Notes under the pieces: model-generated
Seen by the model: the letters and a program-made list of their open reading frames with translations, nothing else
Databases searched by the model: none
What the model was told of the DNA's origin: nothing
Program-made: the position numbers and the translations under genes
Shown here: piece after piece, positions 22,983 through 35,695 of the stretch
How positions within the stretch are numbered: position 1 is the stretch's first letter
Layout of the letters: each line of letters opens with the position of its first letter
Source of the DNA: Brachynemurus nebulosus
Lineage: Eukaryota > Arthropoda > Insecta > Neuroptera > Myrmeleontidae
Assembly: GCA_035578155.1 (NCBI GenBank)
Contig: JAPWDM010000043.1
Location: 2,106,419 to 2,170,418, forward strand
Direction of reading: 5' to 3'
DNA length: 64,000 nt

Positions 22983-23870
22983 TTTCTGCTACTAGCACAG
23001 TATAGGAAAGTAGTACAGTAAGGCAACTAAATCATAAAATTCCTCCAACACACAGATTGTAAAATTTGTTATGTACCTATATATTTATAAATCTTAAGGG
23101 TTGTGAAAACATTCTTCATAAAAATAATTTCATTTGTCTTTTTGATGTGCAAAGCGATTGTAGAAAACGATTTTCAAAATTTTATTTTTTTATTTTAATT
23201 GTTGTAGTAGATTACAAGTTTTTCTATTATGTTCCGAACTAACTTCGTGTAAGTTCGGAACATTATAAAATTGATGAGTGACCAAAAATTTGAAAGAAGT
23301 GGTAAATCAGAGAACAAATGGTAAATAATTATAGAGTTTTACATTCATATATTGAATAAACGCAAGAGGACTGTATTACTTGTGTATTGTATGTATTTCA
23401 TGTACCTGTGAACTCTATGGTTTGGTGGCCAATGCACAATCAAGTTTACTTGTGATATGAAATTAACAACAAAATTGCAATAAAAAAAAAACATTTTCTC
23501 TTTCTATTTCTATTTTATAGAAGCGTGTATATATTTATCTCTTTCTTTCGCTGTTTTTTCTTAAAATTATTAATAATGGGACAGATTCTAAAAATTGTTA
23601 TCTTTGTCTAATAACTTATTTTAATACACACAGAGCCATCTTTACGTATTTGTGATAATTACATACTTACCGACCAGCCCACATAATTCATAGAAAAAAT
23701 TATATACATATAGAATCCTATCAAAAATAGGGCCATATTGCACATCATTGTAGTTTCTCCCCAACCGTAAGATGGCTCTCAGTGTCCGTTTTTTCGCTCA
23801 TTTTATACCTATTCGTTTCGTCATAGTTCGTCCGTTTCCGCCATTTCAACAAAACAAAGGAGGACGTATA
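22983..23870. other. Spacer with a small hairpin
   Basis: A 12-bp stem ATGTTCCGAACT at 23229-23240 pairs with 23252-23263. Otherwise no gene or repeat is supported. Confidence 0.5.
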
Positions 23871-24250
23871 AGGCTGTATACACAATCAATGAAATAAGGA
23901 ATTAAGATTTAAGAAATAAGATTTAAGATTTAAAACATAAGATTTAATATTTAAGGAGTATGCCATCTAGTGACGTTTAATGGAACTTTAACGTATGTAA
24001 CTGGTCATAGATATAAATATGTAGGTATTTTTTTACGTCAAAATTCGTGATTTTTTTCACTTAGTGACAAAATAGTCATCACGAACGTTACTTTTTCATA
24101 AATTCTGATGTACAAAAATACCTAAATATATTTACTTATGAGTAGTTAAGTTAATAGTTTCATTCAACGTCACTAGATGGCATACTCCTTAAATTTTAAA
24201 TCTTATTTCTTAAATCTTAAATCTTATTTCATTGATTGTGTATACAGCCT
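23871..24250. mobile_element. Palindromic MITE, 380 bp
   Basis: Both ends read AGGCTGTATACACAATCAAT inward, and arms of about 130 bp pair through runs of AAGATTTAAG and CCATCTAGTGACGTT. The inner spacer is also partly self-complementary. The 94-codon frame at 24177-24461 overlaps the right arm and is not a gene. Confidence 0.8.
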
Positions 24251-25312
24251 AAAACACGTGAAACACGTTTTAGCGTTTTACACACAGATCAAATACACTA
24301 AAGATAACTATCTCTGTACAACGGTGCTAAACCACTATTTACATGCCATCTCTCGGTCCGGAAGAAAACAAAATTTTAGGAGCGCGCGTTTGAAATGCCA
24401 CTACACTCAAATTTCATCTTACATTTTTACTCTTATACGCATATTTCTGATTGATATTTGATTTAGTTACATTGAAAAAAAAATTATTTTTAGAAAAGTA
24501 CTGCAAACGAGGTATCTGAAAATACAATCTAATAAAAAAAAAAAAACAACATATTCAATTAAATCAAATATCAATCAGAAAAATGCAAAGTTAAAAAGAA
24601 CTTAAAAGGATTTTTAACAAGGGATTTCAGAAATAAAATTAAAACACATTTAATATATCATATTTTTATTATTTTTTATTTAATACTTTTATATAGTATA
24701 GTAATTTTTGAATTATTTATGCATTCATTTTTCAAAATAATATTTGGCTAAATAGTCGCTCTAAAGGCTGACTGACTTGCAGCTGACATTTAAAATACTT
24801 TTATTATACATATACCTTCCTCAAATTTGTAAATTAAACTAGGTCATGTCTTTTTGAAAAAATTCACGTGAAAATTCTTTTAAAATAAAATATAGTAAAA
24901 AAAAAAAGAAAACGTTTCTTGAAAACAGTACCTGAACTAATAAAGCATATTTCATGTCTCCTTTTTTAATTTGTAAATGTATTTTTTTAAGAAAGCATGT
25001 GCAAATAAATTTTATGACTTAGTTAACCGGAGTACGATATTACGAACAAAATATTTAAATAATATGTATTTAAAATTTGATTTGTTTTTTGGCGTGCAAG
25101 TTTTACCATCAAATTCTGAAATATTATTTTTGAGTGACTTTTTATTAGATAATTTTAATTAAAATTCACATAGTGTTTCACAATTTCACAAACTCGCGAA
25201 ATTCACAAATTCACAAACTCGCAAATGACAAAATATCTCTATTTATCACATATGACAGATTTATCAAATCACGATTTTATTAATGACGGAAACCGGAAAC
25301 AAAACATAAACG
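24251..25312. other. AT-rich spacer
   Basis: Short direct repeats of ATTCACAAA/CTCGCAAAT type near 25180-25225. No gene is supported. Confidence 0.5.
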
Positions 25313-25320
25313 ATCTACAT

Positions 25321-26987
25321 CAGGGGTGGGCAAACTTAATACTGGTATGATCGACATTAATTTTTCTTATTTATGCGCGATCGACTCCGAGAAATGAGTT
25401 AAATTAAAAACAAATAAAGTATCTTTCATCTCAAATGCCCATTAGGGAAATATAGGGTTACCATAATTCCAAATTTTCATTGTAATATGGCAATGGCCGA
25501 AATTTCGGTTTCGGCGAAAAATTGTAGTTTCGGTTTAGCTTTGGTTTCGGCAGCAAAACAGCCGAAACTACGACTGAAACCAAAACTCCGTCCATGAAAC
25601 GATCGGCATTACGTATCGGCATTAAGTACTACAATTAATATTGTTAATACTAAAGTTTACTTTTACTAAGATTTGTTGGAAACTTCATGACAATAATTAT
25701 ATACACCACTCAGGGCCAGACCACCGAATCGTCAAATGAGACAAATGTCTAGGGCCCGATTCTTTGAAGAACCCGGTTAAACTACCTATTTTGAATATGT
25801 GAATCAATATCTACGATTATTTTTCGGGGAAATTTTGACAAAAGTAGTAGTGAAAATCTTTTACCTGGGAAACGCTCCATAGGTAATCCATAGGTAAATC
25901 TGGCTCGGGGGAGAGAGAAAGGGGGTCCGGTAAGAAGAAAATGTTTCGGACCCAAGAGTGCAAGGGCGCCCATGCTCGGGGCCAGGGGGGCCGCGGCCCC
26001 TCGCTAATCATGGCTGGAAAAAATTCAAAAAAAAAGGAGCTGGAAGAAAGTAAAACGACGTTGTTTTTGCGTGTGAATGCTATTTTTGTGGAAAATACGC
26101 ACTATTCGTAATTCGTGGCCCCTCTTATTTGGTTATGTTTGCTGTAAAATTTCGAAAAAAGGGACTCGAAGAAAAGGAAACTACGTTTTTTTTTTATTTG
26201 CGCGTCAGTGTTATTTTTGGGGAAACATTTCGGAAAGACAGACCCAGAGAAAGGGAAATGAGGTTTTTCTTTGCTCGCCTATGTTATTTTTGTGAAAAAT
26301 ACCGAAATTTGGGAATTTTTATGGCTACTTACAAATCAGTTTCCGTCATCCAATATTCCTTATCCAAGTTCCAGCCCGTCCCCCCTACAAATTATCATAT
26401 GGGCGCCCATGCAACAGAGGGTTAATCTGGTTGTGATCGGAGTTACTTAAATAAAAAATAGCAAGTAAAAAATTTTTTTATGTATAAATTTTTCTTTATT
26501 TTTATTAAATAACTAATTATTACTCAAATATGGGCTTTTTAAACACATAGAAATTAAAATAAAGTAGTAAGAAATTGCCTTAAAAGAAACTTTCGGTTTC
26601 GGTTTCGGCCGAAACTAAGACAGCAACCCGCGACCGAAATTCGGTTTCTGTTTCGATTAAAAAACTATTTTCGGTCGGACACTTTCGTAATAATAATTTT
26701 ATTACGGAATGTAACGTGCGATTAATAAATTTCTGGCATAAATTTTTTTTTAAGGGAAGACTGTATTTTTGGAGCGACATTATATTTGGCTATTTTTGGG
26801 TTATTACATAAATAATTTTGCTATTTTTGGGCTACTCGAAGGCCACTCATCGGAAATTCATGTTTCATCGTTTGCTAAATTTTTAGTAGACATTTTGAAT
26901 TAAAAGATTTTAAATTAACCTAGTAAATTACTTAAAATGTCTGCGATCGACTGTCGAACTGTTCGCAATCGACCAGACCCACCCCTG
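25321..26987. mobile_element. hAT-like element, 8-bp duplication
   Basis: Ends CAGGGGTGGGCAAAC and ACCCACCCCTG, flanked by ATCTACAT (25313-25320) and ATTTACAT (26988-26995). CGATCGAC recurs near both ends. Inside, TTTCGGTTTCGG-rich blocks at 25496-25600 and 26586-26680 look like the ends of a second, nested element. No transposase is found; several overlapping frames (25782-26425) fall in GC-rich or tandem sequence. Confidence 0.75.
26030..26320. repeat. Degenerate tandem repeats inside the hAT-like element
   Basis: Three units near 26038, 26163 and 26236 share GAAGAAA(G)GNAAAC, then TATTTTTGTGGAAAA and a GAAATTC-like end. Unit lengths vary (about 75-125 bp). Confidence 0.5.
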
Positions 26988-26995
26988 ATTTACAT

Positions 26996-27696
26996 GGAAC
27001 GAAACCAGACGAAACCAAGCGAAACAAGATGGACACTAGCATTGGACACTAGCGACCTCACCTTATTGACGGCCTGGAAGAAAATAAGTATCCTTATATT
27101 ATAGATATAATTATCAACCTGCAACAAACCAAAGAGAATGGGGTAGAGAGGAAACTTACATTAAATATTAATAGAAAAAATCGAACCAAATTTTAAACAG
27201 CGCCACGTTGCGAGCTGGGCCCGTAACTACTCATTCAACCGCCATTTTCAAATCATACTTATTGTTACTATTAGTGAATCTTTAATTTCATGCTTATTAT
27301 AATTTATAAATCAGAGGAAATAATTAAATAATACGATTTTCAATTTATATTATACTAGTAGTTTAATTAATAATAAAAAATTTTACAAAATTATTTACAA
27401 AAGTTAATAATCATTTAACTATTTAGATTTAATTTTGGGAAACTATTTTAAAATACGCATATTTATGTGTTATGCATGTATATAATTTTAATTTCTAAAA
27501 ATAATGCGGAAAATCGTTAGAAAAAATTAATTTAATATTTGTTCTCAAAATTTGCAGATGTCATGTAACTAAGAAAAAAAACTGTTTATTTTTCTTATAA
27601 CTAGGAAAAAAAATTGTTGATTTTTTTAAAAAATTAATTAAATTCAAATTAATTTCCATAGTTAATTTTAAATTAAATAATACCTCATTATTTACA
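26996..27696. other. AT-rich spacer
   Basis: No gene or element boundary seen; AACTAAGAAAAAAA occurs twice near 27570-27610. Confidence 0.5.
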
Positions 27697-27699
27697 TAA

Positions 27700-29888
27700 T
27701 AGTCCAAGAGCCAGTGGTCAGCTACCTGTATGTATTTGACCAGACCTAGAATTTTGTGCAGTGAGTCCCCTATACCTACCATACATGAAATGGGGACTCG
27801 CTAAGCCCAACGAGGTGAGAACAGCTGGAGCTCAGGTAGGACAGGTATCAAAAATAGACGAAACTCAAATGTATTTGACCACGTCTGCCATTTGAAAATT
27901 TAAAAATACATTGTTATTATTATCGAAAAATAACAATGGCAGACCATTATGGGGCGATTAACATCGTGGCCGACGATTTTTAATGTGCCAAAAAATATGC
28001 AATTTTGAAATTAATTGATCACGTCTGCCGTTGATATATTTTGATTATTATAAGTAGTCTTAGAAGGTTATATTTTTCACGGCAGACAATTTTAATGTGA
28101 GCATACATCAAAAGTCAATAAAATCTTAGCTACTGCCCGAGCAGATTTATGTACAGGCTGCATGCTGTTTCACATTTATGTTTATAAATATTGATATTAT
28201 TATAGAAATTAACATATTTAGGATAGAATTACCACGTGTTGTAATCCTAATACGTAATTACGTAATTACGTGTGGTAATGCCTTCAAAAAGCAGCCTACA
28301 AAATTAAACACATTGGAATATGGTTGGATCCAACAAGACGATGCATTTATCTTCAAATGGTTCCAGGGGGATCAACTTCCAGACTTTGTTAACGACTTAA
28401 TTAGCGATGTCTCTGGTAAGTCGATTATAATAAATTCTGTATTGGAATGTGTTTGGATCAAATTTACAAAACTTTATTGTTACAGAAGCTAACGCAGTGG
28501 ATGATGAAGATCAGTCACACGACGTGGAACTCCGAAGATGATGAGTGATAATTATAATACGCATTAAAATTACTACGGATGCCACGGTTATTGCACTGAT
28601 TTATGACAAAGTAGCAGTTGGTTGTATTTTGAACGTATCTGGAAGCTTCATTTTTTCATTGATATAGCCAGTCTATAGACTATATACAATATGACGGAAA
28701 CTATTTGCATAAGTAAAACTTACATTTAACGACTTTGTCATGTTGTACGGCTTAGACTTTTGCCAAAAAAAAAGAAAAATAAATACCTAAAAGTTCGTTT
28801 AAATAGTTATTTGTGTATTAAAAGCGCACAGTGGAACTGTGCCGCTCGATTGAGAATGTTGAATGCTCCGCCTAACGGTGTCGCGCGTTATTCTCATGAG
28901 AGCGGTATTGTTATTTTGTGCTCGAATTACACATAATTTTTTCTACAATTTTGTATTTGTTTTACTTAAAAAATACTTAAAAAAATAATAATGGACCTTA
29001 ACATTTATTTTAATGTTACCTATAATTTTTGCAGCTTCGATTTGAATTATAATTTGTTATCATTATTATACCCTACTATTTATTTTTACTTCGTAATTGA
29101 GCTATTTTTTTATCATCCATCTTACAGGAGTTGGGTAAAAGTTTAGCCGGTTTTAGCCATCTTAGTACTTTTTTGGCCATTTCCAATTTTAATCATTGTG
29201 TAGAAAATTTTAATGTTAAAATAATATTTTCATAGAATTTTTTAACTTTGACATTTACACGAACAGAATTTATGATGTCATTACGTTTATAATTTATTTA
29301 CACAGTAATTTCGACATTGAATGGCCAAAAAAGGTTTAGTGACCACACGTGGTAATTCTATCCTAAATATGTTAATTTCTATAATAATATCAATATTTAT
29401 AAACATAAATGTGAGACAGCATGCAGCCTGTAGGTACATAAATTTGCTCGGGCAGTAGCTAAGATTTTATTGACTCCTGATGTCTGCTCACATTAAAATC
29501 GTCTGCCGTGAAAAATATAACCTTCTAAGACTACTTATAATAATCAAAATATATCAACGGCAGACGTGATCAATTAGTTTCAAAATTGCGTATTTTTTGG
29601 CACATTAAAAATCGTCGGCCACGATGTTAATCGCCCCATAATGGTCTGCCATTGTTATTTTTCGATAATAATAACAATGTATTTTTAAATTTTCAAATGG
29701 CAGACGTGGTCAAATACATTTGAGTTTCGTCTATTTTTGATACCTGCCCTACCTGAGCTCCAGCTGTTCTCACCTCGTTGGGCTTAGCGAGTCCTCATTT
29801 CATGTATGGTAGGTATAGGGCACTCACTGCACAAAATTCTAGGTCTGATCAAATACATACAGGTAGCCGACCACTGGCTCTTGGACTA
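27700..29888. mobile_element. 2.2 kb element with 540-bp terminal inverted repeats
   Basis: Arms 27700-28239 and 29345-29888 are closely matched inverses starting TAGTCCAAGAGCCAGTGG. TAA flanks both sides (27697-27699 and 29889-29891), which could be a PIF/Harbinger-type duplication, though such a short one is weak evidence. The phrase GTCTGCC and its inverse recur through the arms. The 1.1 kb centre holds a short spliced frame (28283-28541). Confidence 0.8.
28283..28541 (+). CDS. Possible last two exons of an element-encoded protein
   Basis: An open frame reads KQPTKLNTLEYGWIQQDDAF, then KWFQGDQLPDFVNDLI, to a donor GTAAGT (GT at 28416). A 70-bp intron ends TTACAG at 28485. Exon 2 (28486-28541) joins in frame and ends with the acidic ANAVDDEDQSHDVELRR and a stop. 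The GW...KWF-G-LP pattern with an acidic tail reminds me of C-termini of proteins carried by insect DNA transposons, but I cannot name the family. The frame runs upstream into the terminal repeat, so the true start is unknown. It may be a host exon captured by the element. Confidence 0.4.
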
Positions 29889-29917
29889 TAAAATTTAACT
29901 TGATTACGTTACTCCCG

Positions 29918-30720
29918 TTACTCTATAAAAAATTTTTTATAACTGCTATTATTAGTGTTTGTTTTTTCTCGTCTAAATCTTGCTTCACAGTGAAGTCTTA
30001 CTTTTACGAAAATTTTAATAAAAATTTCTAAATGTTCTTCTGAACAAAGTACGATTTTATTAGAAGCTTTAAAAATATTAAATAAAATATTCCCAATACC
30101 CACAAGATGGATTATTTTATCAATAATATTATTGAATTCTAACTCCCATTGTTTTATTTGATTGAAGACAAAATTTTTAGTTCTAAGAATTGACAATCAT
30201 TATATGTTTTCATTACTGTAAATAATTCTCTTTCCTCAATTCTATCTGTATTAATTTCCATAATATTTTTACAATCCTGGCATGAACTTATATTCGTAAA
30301 TCTTTTTAATAAATATCCTGATATATATGCTATTGAATTATTTTCTGAAAATATTTCAATTTCCGACATTCCAGGTAATTCAATATCAATTATAGTAAAA
30401 TTACTAGTAACATTTCTTGTAGCTGGTTGCTTTTTCTGAATGTTATTTATTTGATTTAGTTTAACTAAAACATAATTAAAATCCTTCTCACAATTGGTCA
30501 TATTGGACACTTTCGATAAATGGGTAATTACAATTTGTCTAAATCCATTAATAAATTGATTCACTGATGGTATACTGCAGAATCCATGTTGCTGTCGAAT
30601 GACAACAAATAAATTTTCCAGTGGATCCTGACACAGGCGACGAGTACATAATTGTTTGTAATGAAAATTATTATTCAGATCTTCAAATAATCCTATAACG
30701 GCATTAATAGAAAGTCTCAC
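29918..30720 (-). pseudogene. P-element-like transposase remnant 2
   Basis: Minus strand. 30720-30154 encodes CTRRLCQDPLENLFVVIRQQ, then SVNQFINGFRQIV, then IAYISGYLLKRFTNISSCQDC. These are the QDPLENLF-RQQ block, the QF-F-F block and the YISGY-CxxC block of the P-superfamily C-terminal half. After a frame change in 30154-30196 the second frame (to 29918) carries LEIFIKIFVKVRLHCEARF and a basic tail, the family's usual C-terminus. The THAP domain and the first half of the catalytic domain are absent. It lies 30 bp beyond the 2.2 kb element and has no visible TIR of its own. Confidence 0.8.
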
Positions 30721-30894
30721 ATCCCTACCCCTACTTATATCATGTTCTTAGTGTACTGGGGTCAAAATATCCTAGTCGTCATATATGGTTACATTCTTCT
30801 TTGTATTTAGTGTTTTAGGCACTGAAGGCCTAAAAAAAAGATCTAAAGGATAGTTTACTTTGCATGAAAACTAGGAGTATGTTTATAATTAAAG
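30721..30894. other. Spacer
   Basis: No gene or repeat is supported. Confidence 0.4.
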
Positions 30895-31015
30895 AAATTA
30901 ACCGTGGCTACTTTGCCGTTCGGTTATCTTGTACGCGGTTATTTTGTCGTTCGGTTATTTTGTCCATGATTACTTTATCATAGTTATTTTGTCTGCGGTT
31001 ATTTAGTCGCGGAAC
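30895..31015. repeat. Minisatellite, unit about 16-19 bp
   Basis: Six or so units of CGGTTATTTTGTCG and variants follow each other. Confidence 0.75.
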
Positions 31016-31188
31016 CAAATTCTTACATAAAATTTTTTTGTTTTTGAATTTTCTGTGTTATTTCTGTGATTAAATAAATATCCTCGGACTTTCATTAATT
31101 TAATTTCCAAAATTTTCCCCTTATAATAAAAGCTTTGGTTATAATATTCATTATATTTTTTTTTTCTTTCATTTGTAGAAAAATGAAA

Positions 31189-32154
31189 TACCCCTGTCGC
31201 AGCATCTGCATAACATAGCGAATTTTCAAATATTGGACATTGGTGGATTTCATATAACAATCTGTATCCATCTAAAATAGTTTAGCTCTCTAACAGTGAA
31301 AAAATTTTGAAAATTGGTTGGGTAGTTTGTTTTTAGCATTTCTGAGTTCTTAGGACTTTGACGAATCGCATGTAATATAACTGATGGCGATCCGCTAAGG
31401 TCACGCTTATTTAACATCACTTACATTCATCTAAAATAGTTTAGCTTTCTAACGAAGAAAAATTTTCGAAATCGGTTGGATAGTTGATTTTTGGCGTTTT
31501 GACCGCATGATCCTGGTGGACTTCATATAACATTGCCTGGTATCCATTTAAAACTGTTTAGTTTCTTAACAGTGAAAAAATTTTCAAAATGTGTCCAGTA
31601 TTTTTTTTTTCAGGCATACAAGTATTTATTAACGTAACATAAATATGACGCTTCACTTATATACTCCGTTTCAAATACAATTGAGCATGAGTCATCGTTA
31701 AAAAATTAAATAATTCTTATATTCGAAACAAATCAGTCTTTTATTATTTTCTAAAAACAAACTGAAAATTTAAAATTTACGCAAGTGCAATAATGAAAGA
31801 GATAAAGCCAAGAAAACGGAAATTATCTAAATTCATAAGTGATGAAGCATGGTAAAATTTAAGTGAAATGAACTAAATTCTAAATTTTTCATAGAAACTA
31901 TTTTATGTAGAAAAAAATTTCAAAGAACTTTATTATAGAACTGTTATTAAGTTTCACAATTGTACGGTAAAAATTTTTAAATTCTGACAAAAGTCAATTT
32001 TTTGTAACAAAAAGTGCCTGAAAAACCTATTTCTGGGCATCCGAAGTATCTGGTTAACGAACTCATCCAAAGGAATGGGGCTTCCTAACTTCTCACCAAA
32101 TTCTGTCAAACTAGAATCCTGACACACACACACATATATCTATCTATCTATCTA

Positions 32155-32253
<99 letters not shown>

Positions 32254-32262
32254 TGTTAGAGA
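31189..32262 (+). mobile_element. Helentron-like repeat, copy A
   Basis: Starts TACCCCTGTCGCAGCATCTG and carries ACATAGCGAATTTTC just inside, the family's 5' tip. Degenerate 120-bp-type units (ATCTAAAATAGTTTAGCT, AACAGTGAAAAAATTTT) fill 31265-31600. The second module (CTATTTCTGGGCATCCGA, 32018) leads to CA, TATC and TA microsatellites at 32122-32253. The usual GCTAA end is missing, so the 3' terminus is lost or replaced. Most diverged copy. Confidence 0.7.
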
Positions 32263-33625
32263 ATTCAAAGTAAATAAGAGAAATTTATTTAAAATAAAAT
32301 TGTAAATGTTTGAGTTAAGAAAATTTCTTATTGCACTGAAAAAAATAAAAGGAAAATTTTAAATAATAGAAATTTTCAGTTTGAATTAAAATTTATTTTT
32401 TTTGCTTTGGCTAGTTCAGTCTTACATATATTTTTTTTGTTTAATTGTTTAATTGTACAATTTTTGGTACAATTTCAGGGTCGTGAAGGTTAGTTTCAGA
32501 TTGTTCCCAATATAAAGTTTTGTACAAAAAAAATTAGATAATTGAGTGATAAAATTATTTGATAAAAGTAAATAATTAACAACAATTTCTTGTTTTAATA
32601 ACAATTAACAATATAAATTAATAAAATTTAAGAAATAGCAAAATAGCAAAAAAGCAATAGTAAAATAGCCACAAATTAGTTTAGAAATAAATTACATAAT
32701 ATTTAAAGTTTAGTTAGTCAGTAAATATTTTAGCAAGATAAAATAAAAAACAAGAAAATTACCATAACGCAAGAAAATATAGAGAAATTACGAAATACAG
32801 TAATTTTAATAAACTACAAAAAGAGAAAGTAAGAAAGATATAGAAATTTTACAAGATACAAATATCTTCTGACTAATACATTAAAATTTATGATTAGGTT
32901 AGGTAGCTTATGTAGGTCATGTAGGTAGCCTTAATTACAATTAAATGAAAACTTTAGAATATTATAAAGAATTAACAAAAGTTTGAGTGACAGAAAAGTT
33001 AATACGTATAGAGATTCAAATGTTTTACGTTAAATGAAAACTAACACATTACCAGGAATTAATAGAAAGTTGAATTGCAGAAAAGTTAACTGTTTTTTTA
33101 GATTCACTAAGCAATGTTAATTTGTTAATTAAAGAAGCACCAGGCACCACGTTGCAAAAAAACAAATAATAAAAGCATGCCAAAAGGATTACTTAACTAA
33201 AGAATTCACTTTAAAGCGGTATTATCTGGGCCTTAGGACGTTGAAACTGGTGGTTGTCCAGGGTTGAAGCGAACTCATGGCAGGCAGATGTAATTCCAAA
33301 TTTGAACCACAGCGAGTTGAATTCATCCAGAATTTGTCCATTTAGAAGTAACATGTGCATTCCAGTTAACAAATTTCCACAATTGTACAATGTCACTCAA
33401 CATCCATTTCAAAAAAATTTTATACCAATTTTTCACATATTTAGTTACAAAATTCCTGTATTATATAGAAGTCCGGTCGTGATCACGGAAAAGAAAACCA
33501 AATTAAATGAGAATTAACATAACTGATCAACTGATATACATAGCCCGAGTTTAGCGCGAAAATTACATTACCGCAGTTCTACCAATTCAAAAAAAATTTA
33601 ATGTATTTGACACATTATAAAGTAC
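32263..33625. other. AT-rich spacer
   Basis: No recognisable gene. Frames on opposite strands at 33211-33517 overlap each other and carry no known motif. Confidence 0.5.
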
Positions 33626-33692
33626 AGTCTGGGCCAGCAGAAAGTATAGTCTGGGCCAGCAGAAAGTATAGTCTGGGCCAGCAGAAAATACA
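33626..33692. repeat. 22-bp tandem repeat, three copies
   Basis: AGTCTGGGCCAGCAGAAAGTAT starts at 33626, 33648 and 33670. Confidence 0.9.
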
Positions 33693-33781
33693 GTGGGCGG
33701 CAGCAAAGTAAACACAACAAGATTAACTTTGAAAATTATCAATTTTTTTTATTATAAATTTGAAAACGTTGTACAAAACCT

Positions 33782-33784
<3 letters not shown>

Positions 33785-33874
<90 letters not shown>
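33785..33874. repeat. (TA)n(TG)n microsatellite
   Basis: TA repeats to about 33857, then TG repeats. The IYIYIY protein read from it is an artefact. Confidence 0.95.
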
Positions 33875-35044
33875 GGTGACAAATGATCAGACATGACGAA
33901 ATTTTAAGGGTTTCGTGATTTTGGCTGCGGAACCCTCAAATTTTTGGAGTAAAATATTTTTGGGGTATTACAAAATTTATTCTTGATAAGAACATATGGA
34001 TGAAAAATAAAGAAAAGTTAAAACTAAAACTTTTTCTTTAAATATGTAAAAAGTCTTTAATGTAAATCTTTTAATTTTAAAAATACATCTATCCAAAATG
34101 CTGTTTTTTTTTTGTTCATAATAAATTATGTTATTACATAGCGCATAGTAAATATCCACTTCTTTTGATTTTCCAAAATTTGGGTGTGCTGTACAACAGA
34201 AGAATAGGGTATTCGGCATTAACGAATCCACATTTTCAAATTAATCTGAAACAAAGAAGCAATGGGATTAATCACTACACAATCCTTTTAATTCGTTAGT
34301 ACAAATTCATTCATTCACAATCATAGAGATACATATATAAGCAGTAGAAAAATTAATAAAATTACTTTTTCATTTTTACTTACTTGTTTAAGAACTTCTG
34401 TTCAAATTTTTTCCCTTTTTTCCTCACAGCAGAAGTTAGTTGTGGTTACTCCCTCATAATTTTGTTCAGAAGAAAATTTTTAGTTCCACAGTGAACAACT
34501 TCATGAAGAATTCTACCAGCTCTTCCGTACCTGTAAAAATATAAGAAAACCATATTTTTATCTTTTTTTACATGTAAATATACCAATCGAGTCTATGAAA
34601 CTGCTCTGGTGGAAATGAAACTATTCACACAGATAATGATTATAAAATCACCAATTGTAGGTGACAAAAATTAGCAGATTATTATCATAACATCCTGGAA
34701 CTTAAAATTAATAAAAATCAATGAAACATATTTGATATGTTTCGATCAATTAATGGTCAACGTCAGCAAATAAAAGTTACTCAAATCGAAGAAAAAAATG
34801 AGTTATTTGTCCGTAGAAATTAAATTACAAATTCTGAAAGCGAGCAAAGAAATATTGAAAAAACTAGATCGGCAAAACATTACCCAACTTGATACTCGCC
34901 AATTTGAATGAAATTTAACATACTTATTAAATAACGAAAAATGTTAAATACGTGTTTCTTTTTTTCGACTAAATACGCTTTTTAGGGGTAGAAAACATCC
35001 TTCAACCACTGTAGATGAAAACAGTTATAGCTAAATATTTCTGA
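33875..35044. other. AT-rich spacer
   Basis: No gene seen; short frames at 33977-34231 and 34982-35314 are unsupported. Confidence 0.5.
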
Positions 35045-35450
35045 AACGATACATTTTCTGAAAAAAGTGTTGAGTACCAAATTTGTAGAATTCGAAGTGA
35101 TGCGCTTGATGTTGACCTTGAAGATGACCTTGAAATCGAGTTTCAAGGTCAATTGACTCAATTTATCTTCAAAATTGATTTGTTGCGTTATTTTTCTAAA
35201 TAAAAAAAAAACATGACGTAATAGAAAAATAGGCGCAAATTTATAGAAAAAATTAGGAGAAAACATTTTTGTAAGTAATTTTAGAAGTAAAGTTAAGAAA
35301 ACATTTAATGTCACTCCAATTGTAAGTTAAACCCCAATGTCACTCCAATTGTAAACTGACCCCCAGGTCAACTTCAAAGTCGTCATCAAGTGCATCACTT
35401 TGAACTCTTTAACTTTGATCCTAAGCGCTTTTTTCAGAAAATGTATCGTT
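35045..35450. mobile_element. Palindromic element rich in AAGGTCA
   Basis: AACGATACATTTTCTGAAAA (35045) is inverted at the right end (to 35450). Arms of about 100 bp contain GACCTTGAA and its inverse. A 28-bp direct duplication (GTCACTCCAATTGTAA) lies at 35309 and 35338. Confidence 0.7.
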
Positions 35451-35695
35451 ATAAATTAAGTGTACTTAATTCTAGATAGTCTTACAAAAAACATTATAGT
35501 AAAGAGAATGCATCCAATTTTAGTTTAGTCGAACTAATAGTTTTAATTTAACTTTCTAATTGTTTAATTTTTAACACTGCCAATGGAGTGTGGCACACAG
35601 CATCCTCGTATAAAATAACAGTAGAAATATTTTAGAAACTAACCCCTAAAATACTTTAAAATTTTGAGCCTAGTGGGACTAGCAGTAAATAAGAT
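35451..35695. other. Spacer
   Basis: Nothing recognisable. Confidence 0.4.

Noticed and set aside
23867..24253. TWA duplication around the palindromic MITE
   Set aside because: Flanks are ATA and AAA; not a convincing duplication.
25782..26425. Overlapping frames in three readings
   Set aside because: GC-rich and tandem-repeat sequence inside a hAT-like element; none has a domain.
28178..28282. Upstream part of the frame leading into the spliced exon
   Set aside because: It is the terminal inverted repeat read as protein, so the start codon at 28178 is not credible.
31003..31260. 85-codon minus-strand frame next to the P-like remnant
   Set aside because: Its first part is the 5' tip of Helentron-like copy A in reverse; not a transposase extension.
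33693..33896. Open frames made of repeated Ile-Tyr, also at 37625, 46714, 48293, 53477, 55249, 57517 and 58477
   Set aside because: They are translations of (TA)n microsatellites extended into repeat sequence; no protein family is implied.
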